DNA of 64,000 nt, from the NCBI RefSeq assembly GCF_030463565.1, contig NC_134646.1, positions 39,935,240 through 39,999,239 on the forward strand, in the 5' to 3' direction. This DNA comes from Pelecanus crispus (lineage: Eukaryota > Chordata > Aves > Pelecaniformes > Pelecanidae). Position 1 is the first letter of the stretch. Each line of letters starts with the position of its first letter. Positions 28,001 to 51,900 of this stretch are shown piece by piece. The position numbers and the translations under genes are program-made. The notes beneath the pieces are model-generated. The model ran no database searches. It saw only the letters and a list, made by a program, of their open reading frames with translations, and was not told the DNA's origin.

Positions 28001-29640
28001 CTGAGCCAATGACCACCGGTCACAAGCTCCTGCGTCTTGACTTACGTGCTGGCAACCTCAAAGAGCACCATCCAGTTACTTAAATGCCATTTTCAAATCT
28101 CTGAAGATGGGAAGATGATAGCAACCCATTTTTTAGGAAATAACAAAAAATCGCTAGTTCACTATAAAGTTCTCGAAACCTTCTGTTCACAGGGTTTACA
28201 CATCAATCATCCTCCCCTGTGCAATCTCCTATAGCCTTTCACCTTTGAATCCTTCTCAATCCTACCAAGTACAGCTTCTTACTTCTCATCTGAATTATTA
28301 TTCATACACCTTTTTTTACAACTTCATCTAACCCTTCCTTCTCGCTCCACTCAGTCATTTCAGGTTTAAGAGATATGGGATTTAAAGGTGCTTATTTTTT
28401 TCAGTTTCTCAAGATGTCTCAGTTGGGTTCTTCCCACTGTAGTTATGACTGCAGAAGTTGCTGTGATTCAGAAAAGAACAAAGTATTGTCTGTGCTGGTT
28501 TGCATTCATGGACTTCCTTTCCCATATACTTTTCATCTCCAACAACCTATGATTTCAATAAAAAAAAACAGCACAAATGAATGAATCAGACTCTGCCCAT
28601 ATTTGAGGTATTTCATTTGTACCATCAGTGTCATTTCAACTGTTGTGTAAATGAGAAAAACGATGCTCCAAAACCAGCATGGTTTCAAGAAATAGTGAGG
28701 AAATAGATGAAACAGTGAGCAATAGGTGAGTATCAGTTCAAGTGGGTCAGAGATGGTAATTAGAAGTGATTGCTGATGACTCCTCTGAGAGCCATTCTTC
28801 AAAAAAAAAAAAAAACAGGGGCAGGATTTTTGGAAAACATTTTGCTCAATATCAAGATTCTTCTGAAGCCAAAACTCAACACCCCTCTTTATACCTGGAC
28901 ATTTGAAAGGATGTAGTTTCAGGCTAGGCTCCTTATTGTGCATGCTCTTCCTTTCTATGTGCAGGTAGTTCAATTTAAAAGATTAACATTTTTCTTAATG
29001 TTTTCTTTTTTTGCGTATAAAATAATGTAACATGCAGATTTGCATTGCCTTTAGAATAAAAAGCACTTCTTTTTTTTTCCAGGCTACATTTGTGATTATC
29101 CTATGGGATGTTGTTCTTCTTGGATGCACTACAGCTAAACTGTTTCCATAGAGATGTTCTGCAGTTCATCTCTCTAAATGTCACACAGACAGACATTTAT
29201 GTTAAAATGATTGATAAATGGTCCACTCCTAGCTCTACCGAGTCCATGGGACTGGAAAGTTATTCTCTGGTGAAAAACCGTATCTCCTTATTATGGATAA
29301 TGCAGATTTGATTTACAAAATACGAAGCGTTACTTTAGAAGGCTTGTGCTGCGTTTGTAAGAAGACCGATTTGGGCTGCCATCTGGAAACTGTACTCCAA
29401 GAGAATAGGAGAAATGTTTGCTTCGTGACTAAACACACTGACTAATAGCCTGTGCTTTAACTGGTGTGGGTCAAATACATGCAGGGAAATGTGCAAAAAT
29501 CTCCTCCTGACACCATGCAAAAGGGTTTTTTTCCCCACTCAGTTTTGGTTGTGGAACAATGCGGGGCCTTCCCAGAGCAAAAGGTGGTAATTTTTGTGCT
29601 TACGAAAAAAAACACCCGCTGTGTGCCGGCTGCCCAGCCT
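25005..29640. other. Intergenic or GASK1B upstream intron
   Basis: No coding exon was recognised. If the CpG island is the GASK1B promoter, this stretch is the first intron of that gene. It holds a MIR-like fragment, A/T homopolymers (for example A15 at 28801-28815) and a TAAA microsatellite near 27100. The open frame at 28533-28973 (minus) runs through the poly(A) tract and is not credible as a gene. Confidence 0.6.
26165..26275 (+). mobile_element. MIR-like ancient SINE fragment
   Basis: The order of short blocks matches the MIR core well: TATAGATGGAAAAGTTGAGG, then CAGAGAGAAGTTAAGGGCTT, then AAGCAGCGAGACACTGGCAA, then AGCTCTGACTTCTGACTCCT. These correspond to the known GATGGGGAAACTGAGGC / AGAGAGGTTAAG / GGCAGAGCTGGGATT pattern. 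Such copies predate the bird-mammal split or belong to related CORE-SINEs. Confidence 0.5.
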
Positions 29641-30800
29641 GGATGCCCTGACCTGGCAGGGAGCTTTCCCTGCCTTGCTGCATACCACAGGGGCAGCGGC
29701 CGCTGCAGGGCCTCAAAATGTCGCTGCCTGCCCGCAGACGCCCTCGGTGGGTGCCTGAGGGCCCCCCAGCCCCATGGCAGCTCCCCGCAGGCAGGGAGGC
29801 CTCCGGACCCAGAGCGGAGCTGCAAGGCCGCCCTTTTTCCTCTACTTTTTCCTCCAGTCTTCAACCCACGCGTGTGGTCCTGGGCACACGCTGCCAAAAC
29901 CAGGGCGCCTTTTATTCTATGGGGAGTTCAACGGCGACAGCCTATGGAACGCACAGGTGCCCTTCCACTAAAAAGTAACTAAGTCGCATCAGCTGCCGTT
30001 TAAGACTGGGGAGGGGCACAGGTGCTTTTATCGCTCCGTGAGTGCCTAAATTTAAGATTTCTCTTAGCGTTTCTCCCTGCCAGGCTGATAGCCGGCACCC
30101 CGGGGAGAGCCCCTCCGCCCCGCTGGGCTGCCGCTGCCATGCCCGCCCCGCAGCCCGGGGTCGCCTCCGCGGGGGAAAGGCGGGCGAGAGGGGCGCGGAG
30201 GCCTCCCTCGCCCTCCCTCGCCCTCCGCCGGCTCGCCGCCACCGCGCTCCCGGCCGGGGCAGCGGAAGGAAGGGGAGGAGGCGGGCCCAGGCGAGGGCGG
30301 GCGCAGGCCCCGGCGGGAGGCCGGAGCGGCGGGGGAGGCCTGTGCGTGAGCGCGGCGGGGGCTGGCGTGGAGGGGCGGCGGCGGCGGCGCGGCGGGGGTC
30401 GGGGCCGCACGGAGCGCTCCGGAGAGGGATCAGCCGGTGCGGGCCCACCCCCGGCTGCCTCCCGCGGGAGGGGAGCGCTGGAAAAGCTGCCGCGGCGGTC
30501 GGCCGGGGACGGGGCGCTGGGGAAAGGAAGGTGCCCGGCTGGAGCGGGGGCTCTGAAGTTTCCTCTCGGGGTGCGTTGCCGAGCAGCCGGGCGGCTCAGC
30601 CGGCTGGCGCTTCCTTCAGCGGCCGCCGCCGCCGAGGGTTGGGCCTGCCCCGGCTGCGGGCCGAGTCCCGCCTCAGCGTGGGCCTGCCCTGCCCTGCCCT
30701 GCGGAAGCCCGGGCGTGCTGGTGTCCATAGGAGAAGCGACATCCGCCTGCGTCCAGAGCTCAGCTGTCCGTTTTCCCTGGTTGGGTGGTGCCGCTTACTG
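29640..30800. promoter_or_regulatory. CpG island, probable TMEM144 promoter (possibly bidirectional)
   Basis: This is the only strongly GC- and CpG-rich segment in the window, densest from about 30080 to 30760. It has GC-box-like GGGCGG clusters, an ETS-like GCGGAAGGAAGGGG near 30260 and no obvious TATA box, as in housekeeping promoters. It lies 2.4 kb upstream of the first recognised TMEM144 non-coding exon and 5.6 kb upstream of the GASK1B leader exon, between two divergent genes. Several long open frames overlap here on both strands (up to 289 codons); they arise because GC-rich DNA lacks stop codons, and none has a recognisable domain. The first exon of TMEM144 should lie within it, but the donor could not be fixed. 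Confidence 0.75.
30206..30231. repeat. Short CCCTCCCTCG tandem in the CpG island
   Basis: Just over two and a half copies of a 10-bp C-rich unit. A second short tandem, CCTGC repeated four times, lies at 30683-30702. Both are G/C-strand-asymmetric and could affect polymerase fidelity or be length-variable. Confidence 0.7.
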
Positions 30801-32782
30801 AAAATATTGCCCAAAGAACGGCTTTCAAAAGCGTTCATCTTGGGGAAGCGAAGAAATGCTTCTCTGGCAGCTGGACAGGGGTCACGGTGTCACCTGAGGA
30901 CAGCACTCTGAGCCGCCTTGGGACTGACAGGGGTCTCCTAAAATAAGGATGAAAGTATCCACCCTTAATGGCAAATAGGTGATAGGAGAAACACGCAAAT
31001 AAACAGTCAGTGTGACATGCAACCTCTAAAAATACCTGTTCAATTAGCACAGACAGTTTTTCCTGATCTTTACAACAGTGTGGATCTACCTTGAAGTGGA
31101 TGCTCTCAAGGGCAGGCTTCTTGATCTCCTGCCTGTCTGCGGAGACTGTAGCAATGTGTTGCTACTTCGTTGAGTGAGCATCGTAACTTGTTGTGTCTCT
31201 GTGCAAAGGAAGAAAATGGTGGCGTGTTTCTGAGGAAACAGTGAAAATAGCACAAATTTCCAGGGAGGTAAACCAGTGGAGTTAGTAAGATAAGGGCGAT
31301 GTGTGCCAACAGAATTCCATTATAATTCCTCTGCAGCTTGGGAACCCTGACATGCCCTTCTTACTGAAGGGCTACTTAGTGAAAAAACCTCTTCAATAAC
31401 AGCAACAATTTCAGTTGTCTGTGCTTCATTTTCAGATACAAACACTGCGTTCCAACATCTCAGCAGGTGCAGCAAGTGCTTCTGGTTTGGCATTTGGTAG
31501 CTATAAACCTTTGGAGGCACATACGCTGCAAGTCAACCTGGCAATACCTAGGATTGTAGAGAAGAGAAGAGGCTTTTAGTGAACTCTCTGAAGTGCAAAG
31601 TATGTGCAAGCATGTGCAAAAAAGTGTAGTCAACTTAATGCTGTGTGCCAGTTCATTATTTGCTCTTGACATTGGCTCATACAATCGTAGAATAATTTAG
31701 CATGGAAGGGACTTCTGGAGGTCATCTAGGTCAACTCCCTACTTAAAGCAGTGCATCACTGAAGTTAGAGCAGGTAGCTCCAGACCTTGCCTGGTTGAGC
31801 TTTCTCTTGAAGGCATGAAAATGGAGTTGAAAGTTGAATCTGAAATTTAACCAAATTTGGGGACTAAGTGCCCCAAACCTTGGAAAGTTACAGTTTTAAA
31901 CACTCTGAATGAAGCATACTCTTCTTTGGTTAATTGGAAGTTGGGTTTCCTTTTCATTTTTGGTGTTACAGTTCTGGTTCTCCAGTTGTGCAACAGTCTT
32001 CAATGTGCACACTGTAGAGATTTTTGGAAGACAAAAAGCAAGCAGAAAAGTATATTGCCCCACAGCACACAGTAGATCCCTCAGTGGATACAAAACTGAC
32101 ATATTTTTAAAGTAACATTTCTCTCAACATTAACAAAAATCAAAAAGGCTGATAAACCACTTTAAATTTGAACAGTTGTTAGTATTTCACCTGCATAACT
32201 TATTTAAAGGCTAATGTACAGAGTCCTGCATTCACAGAGGCGCAGTGTAATCAGCTTTACTTCTGTCATTAACAGCATGAAGTTCTTCCTGTGCAAAAGC
32301 AAGCTCTTGTGCCTTACTTGTCCACTAAATGAATTAAATTTATTCACTCAGTGAGTCAAGTTTGATTAAGATAGCTGATGTAAACCTTCATCTGTCTTAA
32401 TCCATTCTTGTGGTGTCACAGTGTTTCTTAGCCTGTGAAGTCAGTCTTTGAAGAGATCACAGCATTATTACTTGCACTGCTGTCTACAGGTCCCAGGTAA
32501 AACATACTTTACAGAAGAGTCTTAAATACAGTGAAAACTTCCTAGAGAAGCTTATCCTCTAAGTAGCCAAGAAAGATGAAGAGTGAAGGAGAAAAAGATA
32601 ACAAGATAAATGTGCCATTGTACCTTCATGATGTGTCTTCTAAATGTCATCTGTGTTTTTCCTAAGTACTCGAGTTAAACATATACTGACATCTTTCAAG
32701 GGGAATAATTATAGAAACTAAATGTTTATATTAGTTGTGGGTTTGAACTTTTCACCTGCTAATGCAAATTAATTAATTTCAG
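30801..32782 (+). other. TMEM144: Probable first intron of TMEM144
   Basis: Lies between the CpG island and the first identified TMEM144 non-coding exon. It contains one CR1 fragment at 31682-31820. Overlapping open frames at 31857-32115 on both strands are short and show no domain. No additional leader exon could be supported. Confidence 0.55.
31682..31820 (-). mobile_element. CR1 3' end fragment, older subfamily
   Basis: Reads as a diverged reverse complement of a CR1 3' UTR: 'aatttagcatggaaggg', 'ctggaggtcatctaggtcaa', a TACTTAAAGCAG segment and 'agagcaggtagctccagacc'. It differs clearly from the tails at 18068, 48885 and 59130, so it belongs to another CR1 subfamily and is older. The octamer tail is partly eroded. 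Confidence 0.85.
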
Positions 32783-32868
32783 CCGACAACGAAGGCCCTG
32801 CTGAAGCTGTAGATAAAAGCATAGCGCCAGCAGATGCAGTTCTCAGTCTCCTAAGGACTCCAGAGAAG
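32783..32868 (+). other. TMEM144: TMEM144 non-coding 5' UTR exon (predicted)
   Basis: 86 bp bounded by a good acceptor (AATTAATTTCAG|CCGACAACG) and a good donor (GAGAAG|GTGAGA). It contains no ATG in frame with TMEM144 and has stops in the reading frames. Its composition (CGACAACGAAGGCCC) contrasts with the AT-rich surroundings. Its place between the CpG island and the start-codon exon suits a spliced leader exon. Confidence 0.6.
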
Positions 32869-34022
32869 GTGAGACTGGAGGGTAAAATAAGATGAAAGAA
32901 TGTGCAGCAGCTCAGCTCTTCCTTTTGTGTGTAGTCACAACACCCCTTACAAGACTTGGCAAAATTTCCACCATCCTATTTCAGCTTTTTTCCTCCAGGC
33001 AGTAGCTAGTCCACCTACACTGGGGAATGTCAAACTGCATTAGGATGTCTTTTGATTCAGTATACATAGCATTATTTTGACAACAGGATTGCATGTGTAT
33101 CTCTACAAATATGCCCCTTTATACTCACAGCATGTTAAGTATCCTGTTGCTATTTGAAGTTAAATTTCCAAGCACTTTTCTTATATGTAGTCTTTTAAGT
33201 GTGGTATTAAGATTATGTATGCAAAGATCATGTTATCAGAGTTGTCCTCAGAGCCACCGTTTCTGTCAAAGTCATAATCCATGTCAAAAGTATATATGTG
33301 GTACTTCTGTTGAGTGTAACCTCAAGATGAATCACCCACAAAAAAAAAAAGGGAGGTATTAAAAAAAAAAAATCTTTGCCTTTGTTATTATAGTTATGTG
33401 GAATAAACAAAGAAACTTTAGAGGCAGCTTCTCCCTTTGTTCCCCACAGAGAAAATGAGCCTTTATTCATGTTTTGTATCAGCTAGAGCAATTCCTGTGG
33501 TTACCCTGTGTTCCTATATTGATTTTACTGTGGCATCTGTAGAATCCCTGAGCCTGTTCCTGACTTCTAGGCAGTGGGGCTGCAAATTGCTATAGCTTCT
33601 TCTGCCAATTAAGATTTTGTCTAACCCCTGCTTTTTTACACACCCCATCATGACCCCACTTTGGCTACCGGAATAAGGAATATTCTAATAGAGCATGTCC
33701 CTAAAGCGTCATGGCTTCCCATAGGCCTCACAGATTCAAGTCCTCTTAACCTCTGAGTGTATCTCTATTGCGTTGTATGTTTTCAGACATGCTTTTCTGT
33801 GAAGCTGATTATGAAACACACAATAGTGATTTTTTTGTACATCTGTTCTTAAGTTACTTCATTCACATTTTATGGCAGCTTTTCGTGGGACTCTACAGTA
33901 TTCATTTCAGTTCTTTCCAGCTTCTGAGAGATCAATAAGTAGGGTCCTTTAAGTTTCAGATTTCTGAACTAGGTTGGTATTATTTAATATTGTACATGTT
34001 TAATTCCACTCTCTGATTTCAG

Positions 34023-34080
34023 AATCTGTCAGGACCAGCAGCAAAACAACTCCACAAAAAGACGCAACTTCAGAACAAAG
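34023..34080 (+). other. TMEM144: TMEM144 5' UTR part of the start-codon exon
   Basis: Begins after the acceptor CTCTGATTTCAG|AATCTG. It has no ATG before the start codon at 34081, whose context (AAAG ATG A, A at -3) is favourable. Confidence 0.7.
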
Positions 34081-46264
<12,184 letters not shown>

Positions 46265-46525
46265 AACGATCTTCTGGACCAGTAGATGGTGCTACTGTTT
46301 AATATAATCAGAAAAATAATATTGGTATATCGCAATACTAAATAATTTTCAAAATGTATGTCCAATATTTACCCTAACTTGCTTCAGGCAAGTGAAAAAG
46401 AAAACCTTTGCTAAATATTCCCATTTGGCATGAAAGAAAATCTGGAAATGTTTGTTTCTGCATTTCTTGGAATGCTAAGAATATCAAAGGATTTTATTAA
46501 ATAAAGCTAAATGATTTTATGGTTA
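46265..46525 (+). other. TMEM144: TMEM144 3' UTR (short form)
   Basis: Runs from the stop codon to about 20 bases past the AATAAA at 46500. A second AATAAA at 47053-47058 could give a longer form of about 0.8 kb. Confidence 0.6.
46500..46505 (+). promoter_or_regulatory. TMEM144: TMEM144 poly(A) signal
   Basis: AATAAA 236 bases after the stop codon, followed by a T/G-rich stretch (TTCTTTTTTCTGGTT near 46529) suited to a downstream processing element. Confidence 0.65.
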
Positions 46526-47479
46526 CTAATTCTTTTTTCTGGTTCAGGTACTAAACTTCATGTCATCATAAATTGCAGTTCACTGTTGTGATGGTGGATA
46601 AATAGATTTTAGTTCTCTGCGTGTAACACTGTAGGTATTTGCAAGCTGATTTGTTTTATTATAACATTCTGTCTTACTGACTTGAATGTAAAATACGTCT
46701 TGGAATATTCTTCATGGAACTGATATACATGAAGATGAGAAGCATTTTTTTATTTAGAAGCATATTCTTTAAAGACATCAGTTTACATAAAAACCTTCTC
46801 TTCCAATCACTTCAGAATTTTGAAGGAAATATAGAAAAAAAGGTGCTGTGAAGTAAATTACTTGTGTTTGCTGCTAAACTGTTTGTTTAGTGGCAAGAAC
46901 ATTATGTAGAAATCATGACCAGGATATGAATAGTTGGGGAAGTTTGGGGTTTTTTTATTTCACTTGTATGGAACTTTGCAAGTAAACATTACATTTCTGT
47001 AACTTGCGGTGTTGCAATATGAGCTCAGTATGTCATTCATAGTTTGTTTCCAAATAAATCTGAGCATTTTCTGAATACTTACTTTTCTACGTAGCATATT
47101 CAAATCTTTAAAATTATGTATATTATATGCATAAATCTTTAAATTTACGCAATATTTATTACATTGAAGTATCATGCTAACAGTACCCAATCATTGTTCT
47201 ACCCAAAGCAAGATCATCTATATGTAAATCACTTCTGACAGTTATTGTCTAACTTTTTTTGTTTGTTTTTTTTTTTAAAGAAACAAGTAGGTTTCGCAAC
47301 ATATTTAGGCAAACTAACCAGCTTCTTACTACCTGTCCTGCTAGAAAGCCTTAATACCTAAAGGAAATTGCCTGTGAGGAACATTATGTCCATTGTTCCA
47401 TGACCACCACTAATGTGGAGAAATGTTTATTTTCTTACTCGGGGCAGCTAACCTTTATATGTGCAAAGTATGTTGTCTG

Positions 47480-48495
47480 AATCTCCCCTTAGTCTTTTCT
47501 TCAGTACATTAGACAACCCTAGCTCCTGCAGTCTTCCCTTGTTTGTAATGTGCTTATCATTTTTCTCACTCTTCACTGAACTCTCACTAAGTGGACTAGA
47601 TCTGTTTAGAAAAACTAGACTTGGCAGTCAGACTGCAGTCTAACAAAAACCAAGAAAAGCAGCAGTAGAATTTTTTTTTCCATCCAATTTGCAAGCTCTG
47701 TTCATGGTTACACATTATAGTATGACACTTTTTGCCATAACGGCTTGATAATTGTTAACACATTCAGATTGCAATCATAATTTCTCCTTTCTCCCTTCCA
47801 CCCTGTTTGTCTACGGATCAAATTTCTCTTAGAACTGTTACTTAGCCCGCTTTTTCCCTGTCCCATATTGTTTATTCCTACCCAAGTGTCAGAACTTGGT
47901 GTCTAATAGTTTTTTTCCTCCATAAGGCATTTCTCTAATTTTGCTCTGTATGCGAACCCTGTCCTCCAACAAGTTGGCGTCATTTTCTAGCCAGATGTCA
48001 TCTGCAAATTTAATAAACATACTGTCTTTATGGTAAATCATTTGTGAAAATGCCATATGATGCTGGCTTTTAGTTACTTCTTGGAATCCAATACAATACT
48101 TATTTTCACTCTGACAGGGAACAATTGATTACTCTTTTGAATACAATTTCCCTCTGTCTTACAGTGGTCTTATTTAGACTGCATTCTCCCAGCTTTTATG
48201 TAACATCTGACACAGTTGTTCAAGTCAAGCAAGATATATGATGTGTACCACCCTAATACCTCATGTTGGAAAGAAAACAGGTCAGTTTTCTTTCTAATAT
48301 CCAGGTCAGACACAATTTCTTCATGACAGATCCTTGACTGTTGCTTACCTAGCCATTGTTCTATTGACTCAGACAAGGAAGAGTAATTTGTTCACGTTTT
48401 TGAAATAACTTGAATTAAATTGGACATTTATAATTTCCCTGGATCTGTTTCTCTTCTTCTTAAAGATCACAAGAACTTCTATATTACTGGAATGT
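47480..48495 (-). mobile_element. Ancient, heavily decayed CR1-family LINE
   Basis: On the plus strand it follows the reverse complement of old sauropsid CR1 elements: 'cccttagtcttttcttcagt', then 'gtcatctgcaaatttaataa' (remnant of the reverse transcriptase Phe-Ala-Asp-Asp region), 'attgattactc', 'cttttatgtaacatctgaca', 'aagtcaagcaagatatatga', 'gatccttgactgttgctta' and 'ataatttccctggatctgtt'. Frames are thoroughly broken. It is a different copy and region from the one at 3795-4790. Edges are approximate, and an unmatched stretch at about 47600-47780 may be an indel. Confidence 0.6.
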
Positions 48496-48884
48496 GCCCC
48501 ACGCCAGAAAATTGCTGATAAACAAAGAATTGGCAAAACCAAAATATGGCTCCTCTACTTTACACATATGCTTTAATATGTCAGTTCTTTCCCAGTCCAT
48601 ATTAGTTCTTACTCCTATGTCAGTGTTCACAGTTGTGTTAACACTGACTGTAATCTGTTTAAGTAAGACTGAAGGAACAAGGGTGCTGTGTGCTTCAGTT
48701 TGTAATGTCATTGCTGAATAGTGGCAGATTATCTCATTTCCACGCAGTTACTGACAAAAATACTAGTCTTGTAAGTCACTATTTTGCTAAAATAATTACA
48801 ATGCAATACAATATTTATAAAGATAGTGTGATTGCAGCAAAGTCCACTTTGATGTACCAATGCAATTGCTCAGGAAGGATAGAG

Positions 48885-48967
48885 TAGACTTGGTAGTGTA
48901 GGTTAATGGTTGGACTGGATGATCTTAAAGGTCTTTTCCAACCTAAATGATTCTATGATTCTATGAT
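48885..48967 (+). mobile_element. CR1 3' tail fragment
   Basis: About 83 bp nearly identical to the end of the CR1 at 58586-59242: TTAATGGTTGGACTGGATGA, TCTTAAAGGTCTTTTCCAAC, then two ATTCTATG octamers. It is an extremely 5'-truncated insertion downstream of TMEM144. Confidence 0.9.
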
Positions 48968-51900
48968 CTGTTTAGTTTACTACTCCCTGTAGGTCACCTT
49001 CCACATTGGGTTAAAGTCTGCAAGTACAGTCTACACTATTCAATGAGGTGTACTCTTCACTAGTTTATGTTAAGTGAATTACTAATGCCTCAGTCTGGAA
49101 AAAAGGTTGGAAAATGTTCAACCAGAACTCTCAGGGAGGAGAACCTGCATGGGCTTGGAGAGTGACCTAGCCTGTTCACACTACTGCTTCCAGGGTAGAA
49201 CTAGGTTTTAAGGAGTGTATAAGACCCATATTGCACAAAAGGTCTCTCAGGAACCAGACATCCCTAGAGCACCTTCAAGGGAGAACAGGAGCAAGCAAAA
49301 ACAAAGGTCAGAGAATCAAGAGATGCAAGAATGCATGGTATGATTAAAAACTGAGCTAAGCATCAGAAAATCAAAGACACCCTTTCTTAGCACAACAAAG
49401 CTCTGGGAGGAAAAAGGAACAGGAGCAGAGGAGGCTGTGTAAAGATGTTACAAGGCTGGGCATATCGCAGAGCAGAAACAGAGCATGGTGTTTCCTAGTT
49501 GTCTTCTACTGCTGGGCAAGCCACAGTACTCACTGAAGAGTCAATGCAGAGGGGCTGTCATGCAATTGCTGGTGGGCCTGTACCAACTCTGCTTGGTAAT
49601 CTGCATCGCCAGCTGTGCAAGGAATGAACAAACAGGATCACTCAAGCCGAATTACTGTGGCACCTAGTTTATCCCTAACCTTGGCCACCTGTTTCTTGTC
49701 CTGCACTACAGTGAAGAGCCATTAGCCTTGTGTACTACTGCACTACTCCGAAGCTCTGGTTGGTTTGGTGCTGTGGGTATCCTGAGTGAATGCATCTTGG
49801 GTTTTTCAGATTTTTAGCCCTTTAACTTTTAGTGACAGGACAAGCTGGCTACTAGTGCTGTAGTGGTAACGTTATGACAGGTTAGCAAGTAGTAGAAAAA
49901 TTTGTCCTGGCAGCACCTGGTTTTACTTGCCTCAGTCCAGATTCTGTTTTGCTTGCTTCATTTTTTATTTGTTATGGTTTAAGATAAATCTGAAAATGGA
50001 CAATGAGACCAAATCTGCTATATCCATTCATTATTAGAGGACTGTTTCTGTCTTGTGCTGGTTGTGCAGAAAAATGAAGCTGGCTTGTACCTTGGCAGTT
50101 GAGATGCATTTAAGTTTAGGGTTTAAACTCTTACCGTATGCTTCAGTTAGCTTTAACTGAAGAGTCTTTTCTAATGTTATCTTAAGTTTCTACTATCTCT
50201 CTTGAAGGATGCTCTTAAGTTAATGTCTGGTACGGGCCCAGCATCCACCAACTGGATGTGATTACAGGGAACAGTTGAATCTTCCAGGGCAGGAGCACCT
50301 TTACATTTCCTGGTTTCTGTACAAGGTCATTGGCTTTCTGAAACAAACCAAAAATTTGAGCTCCTGACCGCAGCAATTGCCATGTAAATATATGTAGTTT
50401 GATGCAGTTCTCCAGTCTATATTGTAAAGCTATCAGATGTGCAAACTTAATTGCTGACTGCTAGGGCATTAATTAAAATTCTTGTTTGTGAAGGCTCAAG
50501 TATGACCCTTATTAAATGCCTTCTTAGCAGCTCTCCTATTGGATTTGTCTTGTCAACAGCAAAAAAAAAACCCACCTCTTGCAGCTCCTTTCTGTGGAAA
50601 AATCCCTTGTGGTAATTCATCAGGATTTATGGTTTAAATATGCATTTATTCCAAAACATTTTCTTATGATGTTCACTTGGAATGTATTGGATAAATATTC
50701 CACTCATTTCTGAGATTTTCTTGTTCTTGAAGTTTCAAGTTTGGTACTTCTTTCATGTTAAAATGCTGGATTAACAGATATCTGTTTATAGAGCTGTTTA
50801 TACAAAACAGTCTGGCAGCAGCTGAGTTTAATAAGAGACAATTCTGCAGCTAATGTAAATTATCATGGCTCTGTTTATATCAGTATGTTTTTACAACAGT
50901 GTGAGAACTGATCCAGAATATTTCTAAGGGGGGTGGGGAGAGAAAGGGGTGTGTGTTAAATTTTTTGTATATATAACTGAAGGAAGACCCAAAAGTAGGA
51001 CTAAGGTAGAAGAATCACATTTCTTGGAGAAAATTATACTTTCAAATATTTGTTTGTGCCTGTTTAATAAATTCTAAGAATATATTTGAGCTTCTTTAAG
51101 AATTTTTCTCTGGTAATATTTAGAGGCAAGCTAGTCTTTAAAATACAGGTAGACTGGGAGTTTCCAAGTAAGATTTTTGTGCAGTGTTGGGAACTAGGGA
51201 ACTCAGTGTCAAATTTTTTAGATTTCCTTTACCTTTTTATTTCCCTATGTTTATTATCAATTAATTTTCTGAGGCTCACTGCTCTTCTTCCAGATTTTTA
51301 TTCCTTCATATTCTTAGTAAAAATGATTGTTAATCTGTAAGAATAATTTAAATACAGTAATTCCTATGTCTTCAAATGTGAACAGTGAAAACTGGTAGGT
51401 TTTTTATCCACATATACATTTTTATATTTTATCTATATCATAATTTTCTTTTCCAACCAATATTCAAGGTTGATTAAATGCTAGTTCAACAGTCTGACCT
51501 GATCCTTGAACTTTCTTGCATCTGGCATGAAAATAAAATGACAGCCAAGATGATGCATGCTAGCAATTAGTGTCTTTTTTCTTTTTAATTTTGACCTTGC
51601 TTTCAAATAGAAGACTGAAATGTAATGCCGTATTCCATAATTACTGAATGACTGATGGACTCCACTTTCCTTTAGCTATATATAATGCTGATAGTTAGTG
51701 ACTGTGGAGCATTGTATATTAGCTGATACAGCTGAAGTGATGGTTCTTACATTTTTCATGCCTGTCACAAAACACTTTTTAAAAATCTAAAATATATTTT
51801 CTCTTTAAAGTGAACACAGAACAGTTCTTGTGCCTCTTACTGCACCAAAGGGCCTGTTTGAAAGTCTAACCTGAGGGAGGAAGTAAGACTCAAAGGAAAC

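Noticed and set aside
28533-28973. 146-codon minus-strand open frame
   Set aside because: It runs through an A15 tract that translates to Phe repeats, with no family resemblance.
29942-30911. Several long overlapping open frames (168-289 codons) on both strands
   Set aside because: They coincide with the CpG island, overlap one another in different frames, and consist of Ala/Arg/Gly/Pro-rich sequence without domains. GC-rich DNA lacks stop codons, which explains them.
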